Shown one piece after another: positions 61,990 through 64,000 of a DNA stretch of 64,000 bases. The position numbers were made by a program, and so were the translations under genes. Source of the stretch: an uncultured Ruminococcus sp. (GTDB lineage: Bacteria; Bacillota; Clostridia; Oscillospirales; Ruminococcaceae); NCBI RefSeq assembly GCF_902762735.1, contig NZ_CACWPP010000003.1:1-64000 (forward strand). The letters are read 5' to 3'. Position 1 is the stretch's first letter, and each line of letters opens with the position of its first letter. Below the pieces are notes generated by a model. It saw only the letters and a program-made list of their open reading frames with translations. It ran no database searches and had not been told where the DNA came from.

Positions 61990-62018
61990 ATTATACTACA
62001 AATCAACGAAAAAAGCAA
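61990..62018 (-). promoter_or_regulatory. Probable ymdB promoter
   Basis: TATAAT (61990-61995) with a weak TTGCTT (62013-62018) at 17 bases. The IS target duplication begins only 10 bases further upstream. Confidence 0.55.
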
Positions 62019-62027
62019 TAGAAAGCA

Positions 62028-62036
62028 GCAAAATTG
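62028..62036. repeat. 9-bp target duplication of the insertion sequence (left copy)
   Basis: GCAAAATTG directly abuts the left end of the IS; the same 9 bases abut the right end at 63267-63275. Confidence 0.9.
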
Positions 62037-63266
62037 CACGGAAATCAATTTTCAAAAACGACCCGTAAAATCATCTGCGGCTCCATAAGACATTCAAACA
62101 TGATATTCGAGAGAGCGGCTTTGGAATTGTTTCTTGTTTTAAAGCTCTTAATGAAATTGATCGCTGCTTTTCTGAACATATTCAGGCATTGCTGAACGTC
62201 CTTGCTCTCGACTCTGCACCAGTCCTCTTCAAAATGCACGTCAAGCAGCCAGTGCATCGACTCCACCGACCACTCCATTCTCGCATGATGAAGAAGCTGT
62301 TCTGCCGTTAATTCCCGACTCGACAGATAATAGTGCCATTCGCTTGAAGTACCTTTTTTCGTAGTAAATTCAGAGTGTATCGCTCCTATACACATCAAAT
62401 TTGCCCACTCTTTTTTCTGATCCAGCCAACCAATATCTGTTGTTACAAACGCTGTCCGTGTTTCGATCCTGCCATGATTTTTCTCTGTTTTTGAAGCCGT
62501 CTGCATTGTGCTTTGCAAGGCTTTATCCTGCACATAATCCTCAATATCTTTTTTTAGGTTTGGGTGATTGTCCTTCACACAAAGCAGATAATCCGCCTTC
62601 TGTTTTACGATAATTTCAGCGGTTTCTTTCTGACAGTTCAGAGCATCGGCAACAACGATATTCTCCTTGATTTTCAACTCCTTCAGAAGCTCCTGCACCG
62701 CAGGTATCTCATTGCTTTTATCGTCTGTACTGCGCTGTGCAAGAGTCAATCCAAGCTCACATACCTGTGCGCTGATTATGTGCAAAGGGCTTTCGATTTT
62801 GTCCATTTTGAGTGTTGAGCAAACAGTTTTTCCGTCAAGAGAAATTGTCATATCCCTCGATTTTTCGGGCATAAATGAATAGACCCAATCCGCAAAACAG
62901 CGGTTGAGCGATTCAGGCTTGACGTATTTAAGCAGGCTCAATATCCAGTAATAGCAGGGGACATGACCGATTCCGAATTTCTCCTTCAAAAACTCGCTTA
63001 CTCTGTCATTTGTCGCCCACTGGTGTATCTGATGAACGTTCCTAAGACCGCAGATACTTCCAAGAATCGCTATTGTGATAACATCGGGTACACTGCAAAA
63101 ATAGCCGTCGTATTCCTCATAAAGCTCTACATCTTCAAAATACTCGGTTATTCCATTATCCATGCTTATATTATAGCACCCAGCTGCTGCTATGTCCAGC
63201 ATTTTGTACACTTTGTAATATTTTTGTGACTTTTATCGCTTCTTATTTTGAAAATTGATTTCCGTG
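62037..63266 (-). mobile_element. Complete ISAs1-family insertion sequence, 1230 bp
   Basis: Bounded by 21-bp perfect inverted repeats (CACGGAAATC at the left end, 62037-62057; its complement at 63246-63266) and flanked by a 9-bp direct duplication. It carries one transposase gene whose stop lies in the left repeat. Intact ends and duplication indicate a fairly recent insertion between ftsH and ymdB. Confidence 0.93.
62045..63163 (-). CDS. ISAs1-family DDE transposase, 372 aa
   Basis: ATG 63163 (MDNGITEYF) gives the usual ~370 residues; a longer frame to 63211 extends toward the IS end and is less likely. The N-terminal DDE_Tnp_1-associated domain (VPDVITIAILGSICGLRNVHQI) is followed by the catalytic core with ISLDGKTVCS, VVADALNCQ and the late Glu in RMEWSVESMHW. 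ISAs1 enzymes move by cut-and-paste and make 8-10-bp duplications, in agreement with the 9 bp seen here. No frame breaks. Confidence 0.95.
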   Translation of the reverse strand: MDNGITEYFEDVELYEEYDGYFCSVPDVITIAILGSICGLRNVHQIHQWATNDRVSEFLKEKFGIGHVPCYYWILSLLKYVKPESLNRCFADWVYSFMPEKSRDMTISLDGKTVCSTLKMDKIESPLHIISAQVCELGLTLAQRSTDDKSNEIPAVQELLKELKIKENIVVADALNCQKETAEIIVKQKADYLLCVKDNHPNLKKDIEDYVQDKALQSTMQTASKTEKNHGRIETRTAFVTTDIGWLDQKKEWANLMCIGAIHSEFTTKKGTSSEWHYYLSSRELTAEQLLHHARMEWSVESMHWLLDVHFEEDWCRVESKDVQQCLNMFRKAAINFIKSFKTRNNSKAALSNIMFECLMEPQMILRVVFEN

Positions 63267-63275
63267 GCAAAATTG
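63267..63275. repeat. 9-bp target duplication of the insertion sequence (right copy)
   Basis: GCAAAATTG, identical to 62028-62036, directly after the right inverted repeat. Confidence 0.9.
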
Positions 63276-63302
63276 GCTATAACTTCATAACACAAATCAA
63301 AA

Positions 63303-63330
63303 TGCCGACACCCATAGACGGGCATCGGCA
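63303..63330 (-). terminator. ftsH terminator
   Basis: TGCCGA..CCC pairs with GGG..TCGGCA around ATAGAC, followed on the minus strand by ATTTTG. It lies 7 bases after the ftsH stop. Confidence 0.75.
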
Positions 63331-63336
63331 AAATGA

Positions 63337-64000
63337 TCATTCTTCTTCCTTATCATCAAAAAGGAAAGGCATGTCAAGTTTAACTTCCTGCTTGGTCTCT
63401 TCATACTCAGATGCAGGCATCTCGCCTTTCATCAGACGCTCGAAGTTAGAACCGTCGATCTTTTCGTGCTTCATCAGATATTTAGCGATCATATGAAGCT
63501 GATCCATATGATCTTTAAGAATAGTTTCCGCTTCCTCAAAAGCATTCTCCACGATAGTTCTGATCTCGTTGTCGATCTCAGCTGCAACGTTGTCGGAATA
63601 GCTTGGTGTATTGGTGTAATCTCTGCCGAGGAAAACTTCATGCTCGCCCTGTCCGTAAACAACAGGACCGAGATTATCGCTGAAACCGTATCTTGTGACC
63701 ATATTTCTGGCAGTAGCGGTTGCCCTTTCAAGGTCATTGGACGCACCTGTGGAAATATCGTCAAGTATCAGCTTTTCAGCCACACGGCCGCCCAGCAGAA
63801 CAACGATATTATTATACATCTCATTCTTGCTGACGAAAGCCTTATCCTTTTCGGGAAGGCTCATTGTAAAGCCGCCAGCCTGACCTCTCGGTATGATAGT
63901 GACCTGATGCACCTTATCCTGCTTCTGTGCATAATAAGTGCAGATAGCGTGACCGCCCTCGTGGTAAGCAGTGAGCTTCCTTTCCTGTTCGGAAACCACC
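63337..64000 (-). CDS. ftsH: ATP-dependent zinc metalloprotease FtsH, C-terminal part
   Basis: The M41 peptidase domain is present: YHEGGHAICTYY (zinc HExxH with Gly where HEAGH is usual), VTIIPRGQAGGFTM, LLGGRVAEKLIL and GASNDLERATATARNMVTRYG. The frame is open to the right window edge, so the membrane and AAA+ parts lie outside. FtsH degrades membrane and short-lived proteins. Minus strand, terminated by the hairpin at 63303-63330. Confidence 0.95.
   Translation of the reverse strand, partial: VVSEQERKLTAYHEGGHAICTYYAQKQDKVHQVTIIPRGQAGGFTMSLPEKDKAFVSKNEMYNNIVVLLGGRVAEKLILDDISTGASNDLERATATARNMVTRYGFSDNLGPVVYGQGEHEVFLGRDYTNTPSYSDNVAAEIDNEIRTIVENAFEEAETILKDHMDQLHMIAKYLMKHEKIDGSNFERLMKGEMPASEYEETKQEVKLDMPFLFDDKEEE

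Overview
The window looks like a chromosome segment of an anaerobic gut Firmicute of the Ruminococcus/Oscillospiraceae type. The evidence is the coding style (frequent TTG starts, AGGAGG ribosome binding sites, consensus sigma-A promoters), housekeeping genes in Firmicute order at the right end (spoVS, ymdB, ftsH), and the families found in the mobile DNA. Assignment is by recognition of protein families only; no search was run.

Region 1 (1-38056, all minus strand) is most of an integrative conjugative element of the Tn1549/CTn group. From right to left it carries a first gene of unknown role, a PcfB/DUF3801 protein, the VirD4 coupling ATPase, a Maff2/VirB2-like small pilin candidate, a VirB6/TrbL channel protein, two tiny membrane proteins, PrgI, an exported fibronectin-III-like protein, the VirB4 ATPase, a CD1108-like membrane protein, two small proteins, a 2104-residue sortase-anchored adhesin, topoisomerase III, a 2948-residue methylase-helicase, four tandem paralogues of unknown function (one with a shifted 3' end), a small protein and an ArdC-like zincin cut by the window edge. 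No relaxase or clear ICE integrase is inside the window.

Region 2 (38.2-42.8 kb) is a structured, terminator-rich boundary, then a stress/immunity module: two ImmA/IrrE-like metallopeptidases, an XRE repressor, a Y-family polymerase and a YolD-like partner.

Region 3 (42.8-52.05 kb) is the most striking part. Four related genes for a TasA/camelysin-like secreted protein lie in alternating orientation (+,-,+,-). Only the last has a promoter, ribosome binding site and signal peptide. All four share a near-identical 32-bp sequence exactly where the signal peptide meets the mature protein. Two large serine recombinase genes sit in the middle. This is the layout of a shufflon: inversion between the 32-bp sites would put each mature domain in turn behind one constant leader. 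Two further copies of the leader, each ending in a stop codon and the same 28-bp tail, lie in tandem between the promoter and the expressed gene.

Region 4 (52.4-60.14 kb, plus strand, divergent from the shufflon promoter) looks like the secretion and assembly operon for those proteins. It encodes a catalytically degenerate EAL protein, a membrane-anchored protein sharing the C-terminal VWLEG motif of the cassettes, a SipW-type signal peptidase, a membrane-anchored McrB-like AAA+ ATPase, a protein fusing a DUF2357-like domain, a long charged coiled coil and a second SipW-type signal peptidase, and two small proteins. I infer that regions 3 and 4 form one phase-variable surface-fibre system.

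Region 5 (60.19-64 kb, minus strand) is backbone: a DUF1810 protein, SpoVS, YmdB, a complete ISAs1-family insertion with a 9-bp target duplication beside the ymdB promoter, and the C-terminal part of FtsH.
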